A stretch of DNA of 64,000 bases from Actinoplanes lutulentus (lineage in GTDB: Bacteria; Actinomycetota; Actinomycetes; Mycobacteriales; Micromonosporaceae): positions 124,001-188,000 of the forward strand of contig NZ_QLMJ01000008.1 of NCBI RefSeq assembly GCF_003259845.1, in the 5' to 3' direction. Positions 8,497 through 17,208 of this stretch are shown piece by piece. The first letter of the stretch is position 1; the number at the start of each line of letters is the position of its first letter. The notes under the pieces were generated by a model. That model searched no databases, was not told the DNA's origin, and worked only from the letters and a program-made list of their open reading frames with translations. The position numbers and the translations under genes were made by a program.

Positions 8497-8596
8497 TCGA
8501 GCCTAGAACTGTGACTGTGCTCAGCAGGCGACACGTGTCGATGGTCGGCTCGTTGAGCGCCGTGTGACGGCGATCGGGGTTGATCAGTGACCGGGT

Positions 8597-8692
8597 GAGT
8601 TCGACCGGTTACATGCCCGGTTCACGGGTCGCTTCACGGAAGTCGGTCCGCGGTGGCCGGCCCGGCAGTATCTGTCCGGGCTGGTCACCGGC
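8597..8692 (+). mobile_element. N-terminal remnant of an IS701-like transposase
   Basis: The frame from 8591 reads EFDRLHARFTGRFTEVGPRW and PARQYLSGLVTG, resembling the N-terminal helix region of IS701-family transposases (LHxRxxxRFxRxEPRxRAxxYLxGLL). A stop codon sits immediately upstream. The similarity fades after 8692, and there is no catalytic DDE region or terminal repeats. It is a dead fragment in the 300-base gap before the alcohol dehydrogenase gene. Confidence 0.45.
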
Positions 8693-8795
8693 TTTCCATT
8701 ACCCGGTCGCCGCCGAGGAGGTCACCGCTACGTTCCGGTGGGCGGCGGCATGAACCCTCAATTTCGTACGAGAGCAGGCCGCGCCTGAGGAGCCG

Positions 8796-9830
8796 TCAGA
8801 ACTGGACGAGGACCTTGAGGGCTTCGCGGTCGTCCATCGCCTGGTAGCCGGCCGGGGTTTCCTCGATGCCGATGGTCCGGTCGAAGACCTTGCCGGGCTC
8901 GATCTTTCCGTCGAGGACGTCCGGCATCAGTTCCTCGATGTAGTGGCGCACCGGGGCCGGGCCGCCGGTCAGGGTGAGGTTACGGCCGAACAGGTTCCAG
9001 CCGATGTCACCATCGTTGTACTGCGGCACACCGACGCGGCTGATCACGCCGCCGACGCGCGCCACACCCAGGGCCTGCTGGTAGGCGGGCATGTGTCCCA
9101 CGCACTCCAGGACGGTGTGGGTGCCGTCGCCGCCGGTGAGCGCGAGGACCTTCTCGATGCCTTCCTGACCGCGCTCGGCGACGACCTCGGTCGCGCCGAA
9201 TTCCAGGCCCAGATCGGTACGCGCCTTGTGACGGCCCATCAGGATGATCCGCTCCGCGCCGAGCCGCTTGGCCGACAGCACCGCCATCAGGCCGACCGCG
9301 CCGTCACCGATCACGGTGACCGTGGTGCGCGCGTTCACCTTCGCCCGCACGGCCGCGTGGTGCCCGGTGGCGAACACGTCGGACAGCGTCAGAAGCGACG
9401 GCAGCAGCGCCGCGTCGACGCCGGCCGGGACCTTGACCAGGGTGCCGTCGGCCTGCGGTACCCGTACCGCCTCGGCCTGGCCGCCACCGATGCCGCCGGC
9501 GGCCCAGAAACCGCCGTGCCGGCACGAGGCCTGGAAGCCCTCCCGGCAGAAGTCGCAGGTGTTGTCCTGCCACGCGAACGGCGCCACCACCAGGTCACCC
9601 TTCTTGACCGACGTGACGTCTGTGCCGGTCTCCTCGACGACGCCGAGGAACTCGTGGCCCATCGGCGTGCCGTTCTCGTCGGCCGGCATCGAACGGTACG
9701 GGTGCAGGTCACTGCCGCAGATGCAGGCCTGTACGACCCGCACGACCGCGTCAGTGGGTTGTTGCAAGGTCGGGTCCGGCACGTCGATCACGCGCACGTC
9801 GCCGGCACCGTACATGAAAGTCGCACGCAT
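8796..9830 (-). CDS. zinc-dependent alcohol dehydrogenase (MDR family)
   Basis: This 344-residue enzyme has the GroES-like fold: catalytic zinc residues in QACICGSDLHPYR and GHEFLGVVEETG, then a Rossmann domain with VTVIGDGAVGLMAVLSAKRL. The structural zinc lobe is short, with Cys in TCDFCREGFQASC only, so one of the usual four ligands may be absent. It oxidises an alcohol with NAD(P); the substrate is unknown. The in-frame upstream extension to 9935 does not resemble the family, so the start is the ATG at 9830 (MRATFMYGAGDVRV). A perfect 17-base palindrome 84 bases upstream suggests a dedicated regulator, though none is encoded beside it. Confidence 0.9.
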   Translation of the reverse strand: MRATFMYGAGDVRVIDVPDPTLQQPTDAVVRVVQACICGSDLHPYRSMPADENGTPMGHEFLGVVEETGTDVTSVKKGDLVVAPFAWQDNTCDFCREGFQASCRHGGFWAAGGIGGGQAEAVRVPQADGTLVKVPAGVDAALLPSLLTLSDVFATGHHAAVRAKVNARTTVTVIGDGAVGLMAVLSAKRLGAERIILMGRHKARTDLGLEFGATEVVAERGQEGIEKVLALTGGDGTHTVLECVGHMPAYQQALGVARVGGVISRVGVPQYNDGDIGWNLFGRNLTLTGGPAPVRHYIEELMPDVLDGKIEPGKVFDRTIGIEETPAGYQAMDDREALKVLVQF

Positions 9831-9913
9831 CAGAGAAATTCCGTTTCCTAGAGGTTCCGTTCCGCTACCCAGGTAAACAGGCAGCTCAGCGATGTGGGAG
9901 TGCCTGTCGGAAC

Positions 9914-9930
9914 AGGTACTGGCAGTACCT
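9914..9930. promoter_or_regulatory. perfect palindrome upstream of the alcohol dehydrogenase
   Basis: AGGTACTG-G-CAGTACCT is an 8-bp perfect inverted repeat with a one-base centre. Its size fits a dimeric operator for a TetR/MarR/HxlR-type repressor. It lies between the adh start and the truncated SDR gene. Confidence 0.5.
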
Positions 9931-9941
9931 CCCACCCCCGG

Positions 9942-10291
9942 TCAGTGACCCGGCGGGAAGTCGGTCGAGGCGGCCAGCTCGGCCTGTGCCTCAAATCCGG
10001 CGATCCGCTTACGCAGCACGTCGACGGTTCTGGACAGGGCCTGCGAGCCCAGCACGATCCGCATCGGGGCCGGCTGCTGGTCCACGCTGGCGATCATGGC
10101 GGCCGCCATCCGGACAGGGTCGCCCGGCGCCAGGCCGTTGGCCGGGTCGAGCATCGCCTGGAACGCGTAGCCCTCCTTGTCGCCGTTGGTGTAGTCGGCC
10201 TGGCTCGGCGGGTCGTAGGGCATCTCGCTCTGGTAGAAGATGGTCCGTCCATGCTCGCCGTCCCAGACGACGAGATCGGGAAAACGGTGAG
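9942..10291 (-). pseudogene. C-terminal fragment of a short-chain dehydrogenase
   Basis: The frame ending at 9942 encodes the last roughly 75-100 residues of an SDR of the common actinobacterial type: QAMLDPANGLAPGDPVRMAA, then MRIVLGSQALSRTVDVLRKR and LAASTDFPPG at the end. The Rossmann half with TGxxxGIG and the YxxxK catalytic pair is absent. In its place comes directly the 3' end of the semialdehyde dehydrogenase gene (stop at 10292). The fragment therefore appears to be what remained after a rearrangement placed the aldarate operon here. Confidence 0.7.
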
Positions 10292-11797
10292 TCACCGGAC
10301 CGGCTGGAACCGGCCGTCGATGCGGCGTGGGATGTTGTCGCAGTCGTCGCGTAGTTCGGCGGGTAGCAGTTCGGTGGGCGCGTTCTGCCAGGTGACCGGC
10401 CGCAGGAAGCGGCGGACGGCGGAGGCGCCGACCGAGGTGTGCTGGGTGTTGGTGGCCGGCCACGGTCCTCCGTGGTGCTGAGCCCAGGAGACGGCGACGC
10501 CGGTGGGGTATCCGTCGACAATGATCCGGCCGGCTTTCGGGCGCAGCCGCCGGGCGAGTTCGGCGGGGAGTTCGGTCTCACCCGGTCCACGCTGGACCGT
10601 GGCGGTCAGGGAGTTCGGCAGCGTGCCGAGGGCAGCGTAAAGGTCCGCCTCGTCGGTGTAACGGGCGATCACCGCGACCGGGCCGAAGCATTCCTCGGTG
10701 GCCTCGCGTGGCAGGTCGGCGGCGGTTGTCGTGAGCAGTATCGGCGTGCCCCGGAAGCCGCCCGAGGCGTCACCGGAACCGGCGGACGACGTCTCCAGGA
10801 TCTTGCCGAGGGCTGCGGTCCCGCGGGCGAATGAGGCCGCGATGCCCTCGTTGAGCATCACCATCGGTGCGGTCTCGGCGATCGCGGATCGGGCGGCGTC
10901 GACCAGGGCGTCTCCGTCCGGGCCGGCCGGCACGAAGGCCAGCCCCGGCTTGGTGCAGAACTGCCCCGCCCCGAGCGTGAACGACCCGGCGAACTCCAAT
11001 CCGATCCGCGTTGCCCGGTCGGCCGCTGCGGCCGGCGTCACCACCACCGGGTTGAGGCTGCTCAGCTCACCGAAGAACGGGATCGGCTCGGCGCGCGCCT
11101 CGATGATCGCCAGCAGCGCGCGGGCACCGCCCTGCGAACCGGTGAATCCCACCGCCCGGATCGCCGGGTGCGCCACCAGGTCGGCGCCGGCCTGCTGCCC
11201 GTACACGATCCCCAGGGTGCCTTCCGGTGCGCCCGCTTTGCGGGCGGCGTCGCTGAGGATGGTGAAGCACATCTGGGAGGTGGCCGGGTGCGACGGATGT
11301 GCCTTGAGGACGACCGGGCAGCCGGCGGCGATCGCGGAGGCGGTGTCCCCGCCGGGGACGGAGAAGGCGAGCGGGAAGTTGCTCGCCCCGAAGACGGCGA
11401 CCGGTCCGACGGGTACGAGCATCCGCCGCAGATCCGGGCGGGGTCCCATGGCGGTGTCGCCCGCGTGGTCGATGGCCGCCTCCAGGTAGCCGCCGTCGGT
11501 GAGCACCGCGGCGAACAGCCGCAGCTGGTAGCAGGTGCGGGTCAGTTCGCCGTTGAGCCGGGTTTCGCCCAGCCCGGTCTCCCGATCGGCCACCTCCACG
11601 ATCTGCGGCCGTGAGTCCTCCAGAGCGGCCGCCAGCGCTTCGAGCACGGCGGCTCGTTTGTCGCGCCCGAGTGCTTCGAGGGGGCCGGCCGCGGCCAGTG
11701 CCGCGTCGCAGATCTCCGCGACCGACGTCGTCTCGCCGGCGACGACCTGGACCACCTCACCGGTACGCGGATCGATACTCACAACCTGAGCGTTCAC
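10292..11797 (-). CDS. 2,5-dioxovalerate (alpha-ketoglutaric semialdehyde) dehydrogenase
   Basis: This 501-residue aldehyde dehydrogenase catalyses the last step of the aldarate route, 2,5-dioxopentanoate to 2-oxoglutarate with NAD(P). Evidence is the core PVAVFGASNFPLAFSVPGGD, VGFTGSQGGARALL, the catalytic cysteine in LGAGQFCTKPGL, and the C-terminal AQHHGGPWPATNTQHTSVG typical of ketoglutarate-semialdehyde dehydrogenases. The start is GTG at 11797, preceded by AAGGAG; its GTGA overlaps the stop of the dehydratase upstream, so translation is coupled. The long in-frame extension upstream to 12304 is antisense-like shadow. It is the last gene of the LysR-led minus-strand operon. Confidence 0.92.
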   Translation of the reverse strand: MNAQVVSIDPRTGEVVQVVAGETTSVAEICDAALAAAGPLEALGRDKRAAVLEALAAALEDSRPQIVEVADRETGLGETRLNGELTRTCYQLRLFAAVLTDGGYLEAAIDHAGDTAMGPRPDLRRMLVPVGPVAVFGASNFPLAFSVPGGDTASAIAAGCPVVLKAHPSHPATSQMCFTILSDAARKAGAPEGTLGIVYGQQAGADLVAHPAIRAVGFTGSQGGARALLAIIEARAEPIPFFGELSSLNPVVVTPAAAADRATRIGLEFAGSFTLGAGQFCTKPGLAFVPAGPDGDALVDAARSAIAETAPMVMLNEGIAASFARGTAALGKILETSSAGSGDASGGFRGTPILLTTTAADLPREATEECFGPVAVIARYTDEADLYAALGTLPNSLTATVQRGPGETELPAELARRLRPKAGRIIVDGYPTGVAVSWAQHHGGPWPATNTQHTSVGASAVRRFLRPVTWQNAPTELLPAELRDDCDNIPRRIDGRFQPVR

Positions 11798-12924
11798 GGC
11801 GTTTCTCCTTGGATGTCGGCGCGGTCCCCGGTCCACTCGCGCAATTGGTCGCTGAGAGTCACTCCGAGCCCCGGGCGGTCCGACAGGTGGATCCGCCCGT
11901 CTCGGATCACGAGTCTTTCGTTGAACAGCGGGTGCAGCCAGTCGAAGTGCTCGACCCACGGCTCGTGCGGGTACGCCGCCGCCAGGTGCACGTGGATCTC
12001 CATGGCGAAGTGCGGCGCGAGGGTCAGGTTCCGGTGTTCCGCGAGTGCGGCCAGCCGCAGGAACTGGGTGATCCCGCCGATCCGGGGCGCGTCGGGCTGG
12101 ATGATGTCGACGGCCTCGTGCTCGATCAGCTGGTAGTGCTCGGCGACGCTGGTCAGCATCTCCCCCGACGCGATCGCGGTGTCCAGGGTGCGGGCGAGCG
12201 CGGCGTGCCCGACGACGTCGTACGCGTCGAGCGGCTCCTCGATCCAGACCAGGCCGAACTCCTCCAGGGCGCGGCCGACGCGCTGGGCGGTGGGCCGGTC
12301 CCATTGCTGGTTGGCGTCGACCATCAGCGGTACGTCGTCACCGATGTGCTCGCGGACCGCCCGGACCCGGGCCAGGTCCACCGCCGGCGACGGATGCCCG
12401 ACCTTGATCTTGATGCCGCCGATGCCGGCCGCGAGGGATGCGGTGGCGTTCGCGGTGATCTGCTCGATCGGCTCGTGCAGGAAGCCGCCCGAGGTGTCGT
12501 AGCACCGGACGGAGTCCCGGTGGGCGCCGAGCAGCTTGGCGAGCGGCAGACCGGCGCGTTTGGCCTTGAGGTCCCAGAGGGCGACGTCGATCGCCGCGAT
12601 GGCCTGGGTGGCGGCGCCGCTGCGGCCGACCGAGGCGCCGGCCCAGACGAGTTTGGTCCAGAGCCGGCCGATGTCGCTGGGATCCTCGCCGATCAGGGTG
12701 GGTGCGACCTCGCGGGCGTGGGCGAACTGGGCGGGCCCGCCGGCGCGTTTGCTGTAGCTGAAGCCGACACCCTCGTGGCCGTCGGCGGTGTGGATCTCGG
12801 CGAACAGGAACGCGATCTCGGTCATCGGGCGCTGCCGGCCGGTGAGCACCTTGGCGTCGCTGATCGCGGTCTTCAGCGGCAGGGTGACCGAGGAGAGGGA
12901 GATTCCGGAGATGCGATCGGTCAT
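11794..12924 (-). CDS. L-talarate/galactarate dehydratase-like enolase superfamily enzyme
   Basis: This 376-residue member of the mandelate racemase group dehydrates acid sugars such as galactarate to 5-keto-4-deoxyglucarate. Visible features are the KAKR-type capping region, IGGIKIKVGHP with the KxK catalytic lysines, VPLMVDANQQWD and WIEEPLD metal-ligand strands, TAIASGEML, and the HFAMEIHVHLAAAYPHEPWV block with the catalytic His. This last block and the overall match are those of actinobacterial talarate/galactarate dehydratases. The ATG at 12924 follows the gudD stop by four bases with a GGTGA site. Paired with GudD it broadens the aldarates the operon can use. Confidence 0.85.
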   Translation of the reverse strand: MTDRISGISLSSVTLPLKTAISDAKVLTGRQRPMTEIAFLFAEIHTADGHEGVGFSYSKRAGGPAQFAHAREVAPTLIGEDPSDIGRLWTKLVWAGASVGRSGAATQAIAAIDVALWDLKAKRAGLPLAKLLGAHRDSVRCYDTSGGFLHEPIEQITANATASLAAGIGGIKIKVGHPSPAVDLARVRAVREHIGDDVPLMVDANQQWDRPTAQRVGRALEEFGLVWIEEPLDAYDVVGHAALARTLDTAIASGEMLTSVAEHYQLIEHEAVDIIQPDAPRIGGITQFLRLAALAEHRNLTLAPHFAMEIHVHLAAAYPHEPWVEHFDWLHPLFNERLVIRDGRIHLSDRPGLGVTLSDQLREWTGDRADIQGETP

Positions 12925-12928
12925 GTGG

Positions 12929-14251
12929 TCACCGCACCAGACAGGGGCGCTTGGGATCGAAGCGCCAACCGGGGACGAGGAATTGCATGGCGGTGGCGTC
13001 GTCGCGGCCACCGAGGCCGTGCTCGCGATAGAGCTCGTGCGCGGCGGCCAGGGCGTCGCGGTCGAGTTCCACGCCGAGACCGGGTGTGGACGGCACGGCG
13101 ATCGCGCCGTCACGGATCGTGAACGGGTTACGGGTGAGCCGCTGGCCGTCCTGCCAGATCCAGTGCGTGTCCAGGGCGGTGATGTCGCCGGGCGCGGCGG
13201 CGCCGACGTGGGTGAACATCGCCAGGGAGATGTCGAAGTGGTTGTTGGAGTGCGAACCCCAGGTCAGGCCGAAGTCGTGGCAGAGCTGGGCGACGCGGAC
13301 GGAGCCGCGCATGGTCCAGAAGTGCGGGTCGGCGAGCGGGATGTCGACGGCATGGGAACGCACGGCGTGGGCCATCTGCCGCCAGTCGGTGGCGATCATG
13401 TTGGTCGCGGTGCGCAGCCCGGTGGCGCGGCGGAACTCGGCCATCGTCTCCCGGCCGGACAACTCACCTTCGGCACCGCAGGGGTCCTCGGCATATGCCA
13501 GTACGTCGCCGGCGTCGCGGCACAGCCGGATGGCGTCGGCGAGCAGCCAGCCGCCGTTGGGATCGAGGGTGATCCGCGCGTGCGGGAACGCGCAGGCGAG
13601 CGCCCGGACCGCCGCGATCTCGTGCTCGCCGGGGAGGACGCCGCCCTTGAGCTTGAAGTCGGCGAAGCCGTACCGTTGCTGGGCTGCCGTCGCCAACTCG
13701 ACGATCGCCGGCGGGGTCAGCGCGGGCCGGCGGCGCAGCCGCTCCCACGCGTCGGCCGGCGACGGCTCCGAGACGTAGGGCAGGTCGGTGTGCGTGCTGT
13801 CCGCTACGTAGAACAGGTATCCCAGGACCGGCACGCTGTCGCGCTGGCGGCCCTCCCCGAGCAACTCGGCGACCGGCACACCCAGGTGCTGACCGAGCAG
13901 GTCCAGCAAGGCGCACTCCAGAGCGGTCACGGCGTGCACGGTGACGCGGAGGTCGTACGTCTGGAGGCCGCGACCCTGGACGTCCTGGCCCGCATGAGTC
14001 GCTGCGAAGCTGCGCAGCAGCGAGCCGTATTCGGCGACCGGCCGGCCGATGAGTGACTCCTGCGCGGTTTCGAGAACACGCCGGATGGCGTCGCCGCCGG
14101 GAACCTCGCCGACACCCTCGTTGCCCGCACTGTCGGTGATGATCACGACGGTGCGGGTGAAGAACGGCCCGTGGGCCCCGCTGAGGTTGAGCAGCATGCT
14201 GTCGTGACCGGCGACGGAAACGACTTCGATGCGCTCGATGACAGGGCTCAT
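12929..14251 (-). CDS. gudD: glucarate dehydratase
   Basis: This 440-residue enolase-superfamily enzyme converts D-glucarate (and idarate) to 5-keto-4-deoxyglucarate. Diagnostic motifs are HAVTALECALLDLLGQHLGV, the KxK pair in FKLKGG (Lys200, Lys202), LDPNGGW, YAEDPCGAEG, ATNMIATDWRQM, and the catalytic-His block WGSHSNNHFDISLAMFTHV. The length matches the family. Its ATG overlaps the stop of kdgD (ATGA), and the next dehydratase follows four bases after its own stop, so the three are translationally linked. Confidence 0.93.
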   Translation of the reverse strand: MSPVIERIEVVSVAGHDSMLLNLSGAHGPFFTRTVVIITDSAGNEGVGEVPGGDAIRRVLETAQESLIGRPVAEYGSLLRSFAATHAGQDVQGRGLQTYDLRVTVHAVTALECALLDLLGQHLGVPVAELLGEGRQRDSVPVLGYLFYVADSTHTDLPYVSEPSPADAWERLRRRPALTPPAIVELATAAQQRYGFADFKLKGGVLPGEHEIAAVRALACAFPHARITLDPNGGWLLADAIRLCRDAGDVLAYAEDPCGAEGELSGRETMAEFRRATGLRTATNMIATDWRQMAHAVRSHAVDIPLADPHFWTMRGSVRVAQLCHDFGLTWGSHSNNHFDISLAMFTHVGAAAPGDITALDTHWIWQDGQRLTRNPFTIRDGAIAVPSTPGLGVELDRDALAAAHELYREHGLGGRDDATAMQFLVPGWRFDPKRPCLVR

Positions 14252-15216
14252 GGCCGGATCTTGTCGATCAGGGTGGACAGTTCAGCGCGTTCGTCCGTGC
14301 TCAGGTCGGTCAGCGGTGGCCGGACCCGGCCTCCGTCGCGGCCGACCGCGCTCAGCCCCGCCTTGATGATCGAGACGGCGTATCCGCGGGAGCGGTCGCG
14401 GATGTCGAGGTACGGGATGACGAAGTCGTTGAGCATCCCGTAAACGGCTGTACGGTCCTCGGCGCGCACCGCCGCATAGAAGCGCAGCGCGAACTCGGGC
14501 ACGAAGTTGTACAGCGCCGAGGAGTAGGTGCTGACGCCGAGCTGCAGCAGCGGCAGCGCGAACGTCTCCGCGGTGGGCAGCCCGCCGATGTAGATCAGCC
14601 GGTCGCCGACCTTCGCAAAGGTGCGCGTCATCCGCTCGATGTCGCCGACGCCGTCCTTGAGGCCGATCAGGTTGGGGTTGCGGTCGGCGAGGGTGGCCAC
14701 GGTTACGTCATCGAGCACGGCGTTGGCCCGGCTGTAGACGATGACGCCGAGGTCGGTGGCCCGGCAGACGGCGTCGACGTGAGCGATGAGACCGGCCTGG
14801 CTGGCCTCGGTCAGGTAGGGCGGCAGCAGCAGGACTCCGGCGGCGCCGGCATCCTGGGCGGCCCTGGCCTGCGCTGCGGCCAGGGCGGTGCCGCCGGTGG
14901 CCGGGGCGACGACCGGGACCTGATCGCCGACCTCGTCCACGGCGACCCGGACCACGGCGTCGATCTCGGCGGGGGTGAGGCTGAAGCCCTCCCCGGTGCC
15001 GCCTGCGGCGAAGAGACCGGCGACGCCGAAGCTCGCCTGCCACGCCAGGTGCTCGCGGTAGCGGGCTTCGTCGAAGGCGAGGTGCTCGTCGAAGTGGGTC
15101 ACGGGGAACGACAGCAGGCCGGAACCGAGCCGGGCGGCGAGGTCGAGAGGGGGAATCTGCGTCACCAGGCCACCGTAGAAACCTTCGATGATGCCTGTCC
15201 AAGAGTGTTTCAGCAT
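14248..15216 (-). CDS. kdgD: 5-dehydro-4-deoxyglucarate dehydratase
   Basis: This 322-residue class I aldolase-fold (DapA-like) enzyme performs decarboxylating dehydration of 5-keto-4-deoxyglucarate to 2,5-dioxopentanoate. The Schiff-base lysine is Lys187 in NLIGLKDGVGD and the partner tyrosine is Tyr161 in VIVYSRAN. LGSGLLSFPVTHFD near residues 30-43 is the family hallmark. The start is the ATG at 15216 with GAGG nine bases upstream, which gives about 15 residues more than many homologues; GTG at 15165 is an alternative. It directly follows the LysR gene (12-base gap), and its stop overlaps the gudD start. Confidence 0.92.
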   Translation of the reverse strand: MLKHSWTGIIEGFYGGLVTQIPPLDLAARLGSGLLSFPVTHFDEHLAFDEARYREHLAWQASFGVAGLFAAGGTGEGFSLTPAEIDAVVRVAVDEVGDQVPVVAPATGGTALAAAQARAAQDAGAAGVLLLPPYLTEASQAGLIAHVDAVCRATDLGVIVYSRANAVLDDVTVATLADRNPNLIGLKDGVGDIERMTRTFAKVGDRLIYIGGLPTAETFALPLLQLGVSTYSSALYNFVPEFALRFYAAVRAEDRTAVYGMLNDFVIPYLDIRDRSRGYAVSIIKAGLSAVGRDGGRVRPPLTDLSTDERAELSTLIDKIRP

Positions 15217-15228
15217 TGCTTGATACCT

Positions 15229-16116
15229 CTAGAGCATCAACCCGTCGAGGACCTGGAGGACCCGCTCCAGCGCCGGATTGTGCGAGTGGCGAGGCCAGAG
15301 CAGGTGCAGCTCGACCGGTTGGGGAATCGGTGTGCGAAGCGGCAGGTAGGTGACCGCCGGAACCCCGAGCAACTGCGCCGAGGCCGGCACGAAGGCCACG
15401 CCGCGCCCCGCCGAGACAAGCCACAGCATGGTCATCACCTGGCTCACGGTGTGCACGACACGCTCCTGGGCAAGCGGAACCATGCTCACCACCAGGTCGT
15501 AGAAGTACCGGGCCTTCTGCTGCGAGTGGAAGATCAGCGGCTCGCCGGCCAGGTCGGCCGGGACGACCGGACGGCTGAGCTCGGTGAGCGGGTGACTCTC
15601 GTGCACCGCGAGCAGCAGGGCCTCGCGGTGCAGCAGCCGGGAGTCGAACATCTCGGGGTCGAAGGGCGGCCGGGCCAGGCCCAGGTCGATGTCCTGGCCG
15701 GCCAGCGCGGCGATCTGCTCGCGGGTGACCATCTCGTACAACTCGACGTGCACCTCGGGCAGGTGCAGTTCCAGTTCGTTGAGCAACCGGCCGAGGATCC
15801 CGAAGGTGGAGGCGGAGGTGAAGCCCAGCCGGACCAGCCCGCTGAAGCCCGAGGAGACTCGCTGCGCCAACTCCGGCGCCGACTCGGCGATCGCCAGGAT
15901 GCGGCGGGCCTCGGCGAGGAACGCCTCGCCGGCCGGCGTGAGCGCCACCCGGCGGTTGTCGCGGTCGAGCAACTGGGCGCCGACCGCGGCCTCGAGTTTC
16001 TGGATCTGGCGGCTCAGCGGAGGCTGGGTCATCCGTAACCGGGCCGCAGCACGCCCGAAATGCAGCTCCTCAGCTACCGCGACCAGGCCCCGCAGTTGCT
16101 CCAGGGTGTAGTTCAT
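15229..16116 (-). CDS. LysR-family transcriptional regulator of the aldarate module
   Basis: This 295-residue regulator has the LysR winged helix-turn-helix at the N-terminus (LVAVAEELHFGRAAARLRMT, then QPPLSRQIQKLEAAVGAQLL). A two-lobed effector domain follows (VRLGFTSASTFGILGRLL through GRGVAFVPASA). It is the first gene of the minus-strand aldarate operon and diverges from the tctCBA genes across a 102-base region, the usual arrangement for a LysR protein that senses a pathway substrate and acts on both directions. The effector is probably an aldarate or pathway intermediate (inference). Confidence 0.9.
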   Translation of the reverse strand: MNYTLEQLRGLVAVAEELHFGRAAARLRMTQPPLSRQIQKLEAAVGAQLLDRDNRRVALTPAGEAFLAEARRILAIAESAPELAQRVSSGFSGLVRLGFTSASTFGILGRLLNELELHLPEVHVELYEMVTREQIAALAGQDIDLGLARPPFDPEMFDSRLLHREALLLAVHESHPLTELSRPVVPADLAGEPLIFHSQQKARYFYDLVVSMVPLAQERVVHTVSQVMTMLWLVSAGRGVAFVPASAQLLGVPAVTYLPLRTPIPQPVELHLLWPRHSHNPALERVLQVLDGLML

Positions 16117-16149
16117 GCCGTGAAGGTATCAATCGATGCAGCAATTGGC

Positions 16150-16178
16150 TTGGACAGGCATGAAAGCAGGGTCATACG
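16150..16178 (+). promoter_or_regulatory. promoter for the tct genes in the divergent LysR region
   Basis: TTGGAC at 16150-16155 and CATACG at 16173-16178 are separated by 17 bases. The position, about 40 bases before the tctC start and just right of the lysR start, fits a LysR-activated divergent promoter. AT-containing symmetry (CAATCGATGCAGCAATTG) just upstream could be part of the LysR site. Confidence 0.4.
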
Positions 16179-16218
16179 CTCGCTGGGCAAGTGACCCCCC
16201 TCACAGCGGGAGACCGCA

Positions 16219-17208
16219 ATGACGAAGACCCTTCCCTCCCTAGGGCTCATAACCGTCCTCGCCCTCACCGGGTGCGGCGGCAACCTTGACTCCGACGACT
16301 CGGGCACCGCCGCAGCGGCCTATCCCGAACGCGCGGTCACGCTGCTCATCGGCCAGGACGCCGGCGGCAGCACCGACCTGATCGGACGCGCTCTCGCCGA
16401 TCCGGCGAGCACCGACCTGAAGCAGCCCATCACCGTGCAGAACCGGCCCGGCGCCAACGGGGCGGTCGCGGCCAAGGAACTCGCCGCCGCGAAGCCCGAC
16501 GGATACACGATCATGGTTTTCGTGGGATCCCTGGCATACATCACTCCCCTGGCGGTTCCGGCCGATCAGGCGGTCGACATCAACAACTACGAGGTCGTCA
16601 CCGGCATCTCGCAGGATGACTTCGTGCTCATCGCGCACCCCCAGACCGGATTCACCACGGTCAAGGACATCGTCGACGCCAAACGGCCCATCAAGTTCGC
16701 CACCACCGGCGTCGGCACCGGCAGCCAGCTCACCCAGACGCTGCTGTTCAACCAAGCCGGCGTCGACGCCACGGCGGTGCCGTTCAACGGCGGCGCACCC
16801 GCGCTGACCGCGGTCCTCGGCGGTCAGGTCGACGTCGCGGCGGTGCAGCTCGGCGAGGCGAAGCAGCAGATCGAGGCGGGCAAGGCCACCCCGATCGTCA
16901 CCTTCGCCACGCAACGGCCCACCTACATGCCGGACACCCCGACCGCCACCGAGGCCGGCTACAACGTTCCCGTCCAGCAGTCCCGGGCCATCGTCGCACC
17001 GAAGGGCACTCCGAAAGAGGTCATCGACCGGCTGCGCACCGCCTTCGGAAAGTCGTTCGCGGACCAGGACTATCAGACCTTCAACGCCGAGCGTCTGCTG
17101 ACCGCCAACGAGGTGGACGGCGCTGCTCTGCTGCAGCAGTGGAACGGTTCCCTGAGCACCTACAAGGACCTGGTCGCCCAGCACAAGATCGACCTGAGCG
17201 GCAAGTGA
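16219..17208 (+). CDS. tctC: tripartite tricarboxylate transporter substrate-binding protein (TctC/Bug type)
   Basis: This is a 329-residue exported lipoprotein: lipobox LALTGC at residues 14-19, so Cys19 is lipidated. The Bug/TctC fold follows (YPERAVTLLIGQDAGGSTDL, VQNRPGANGAVAAKELAAAK PDGYT-like motif, PIKFATTGVGTGSQLTQTLL, FNGGAPALTAVLGGQVDVA, VAPKGTPKEVIDRL). Such proteins capture carboxylates for TctAB. In this context the ligand is likely an aldarate or a related sugar acid (inference). It has a GGGAG ribosome site and is divergent from the LysR operon; its stop overlaps the GTG start of tctB. Confidence 0.92.
   Translation: MTKTLPSLGLITVLALTGCGGNLDSDDSGTAAAAYPERAVTLLIGQDAGGSTDLIGRALADPASTDLKQPITVQNRPGANGAVAAKELAAAKPDGYTIMVFVGSLAYITPLAVPADQAVDINNYEVVTGISQDDFVLIAHPQTGFTTVKDIVDAKRPIKFATTGVGTGSQLTQTLLFNQAGVDATAVPFNGGAPALTAVLGGQVDVAAVQLGEAKQQIEAGKATPIVTFATQRPTYMPDTPTATEAGYNVPVQQSRAIVAPKGTPKEVIDRLRTAFGKSFADQDYQTFNAERLLTANEVDGAALLQQWNGSLSTYKDLVAQHKIDLSGK

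Noticed and set aside
10292..12304. A 670-codon frame for the semialdehyde dehydrogenase
   Set aside because: The extension lies inside the galactarate dehydratase gene; the GTG at 11797 has AAGGAG and the family N-terminus.
11611..14056. Long plus-strand frames opposite the dehydratase operon
   Set aside because: Low-complexity Arg/Gly/Val content typical of antisense frames in GC-rich DNA, with no family motif.
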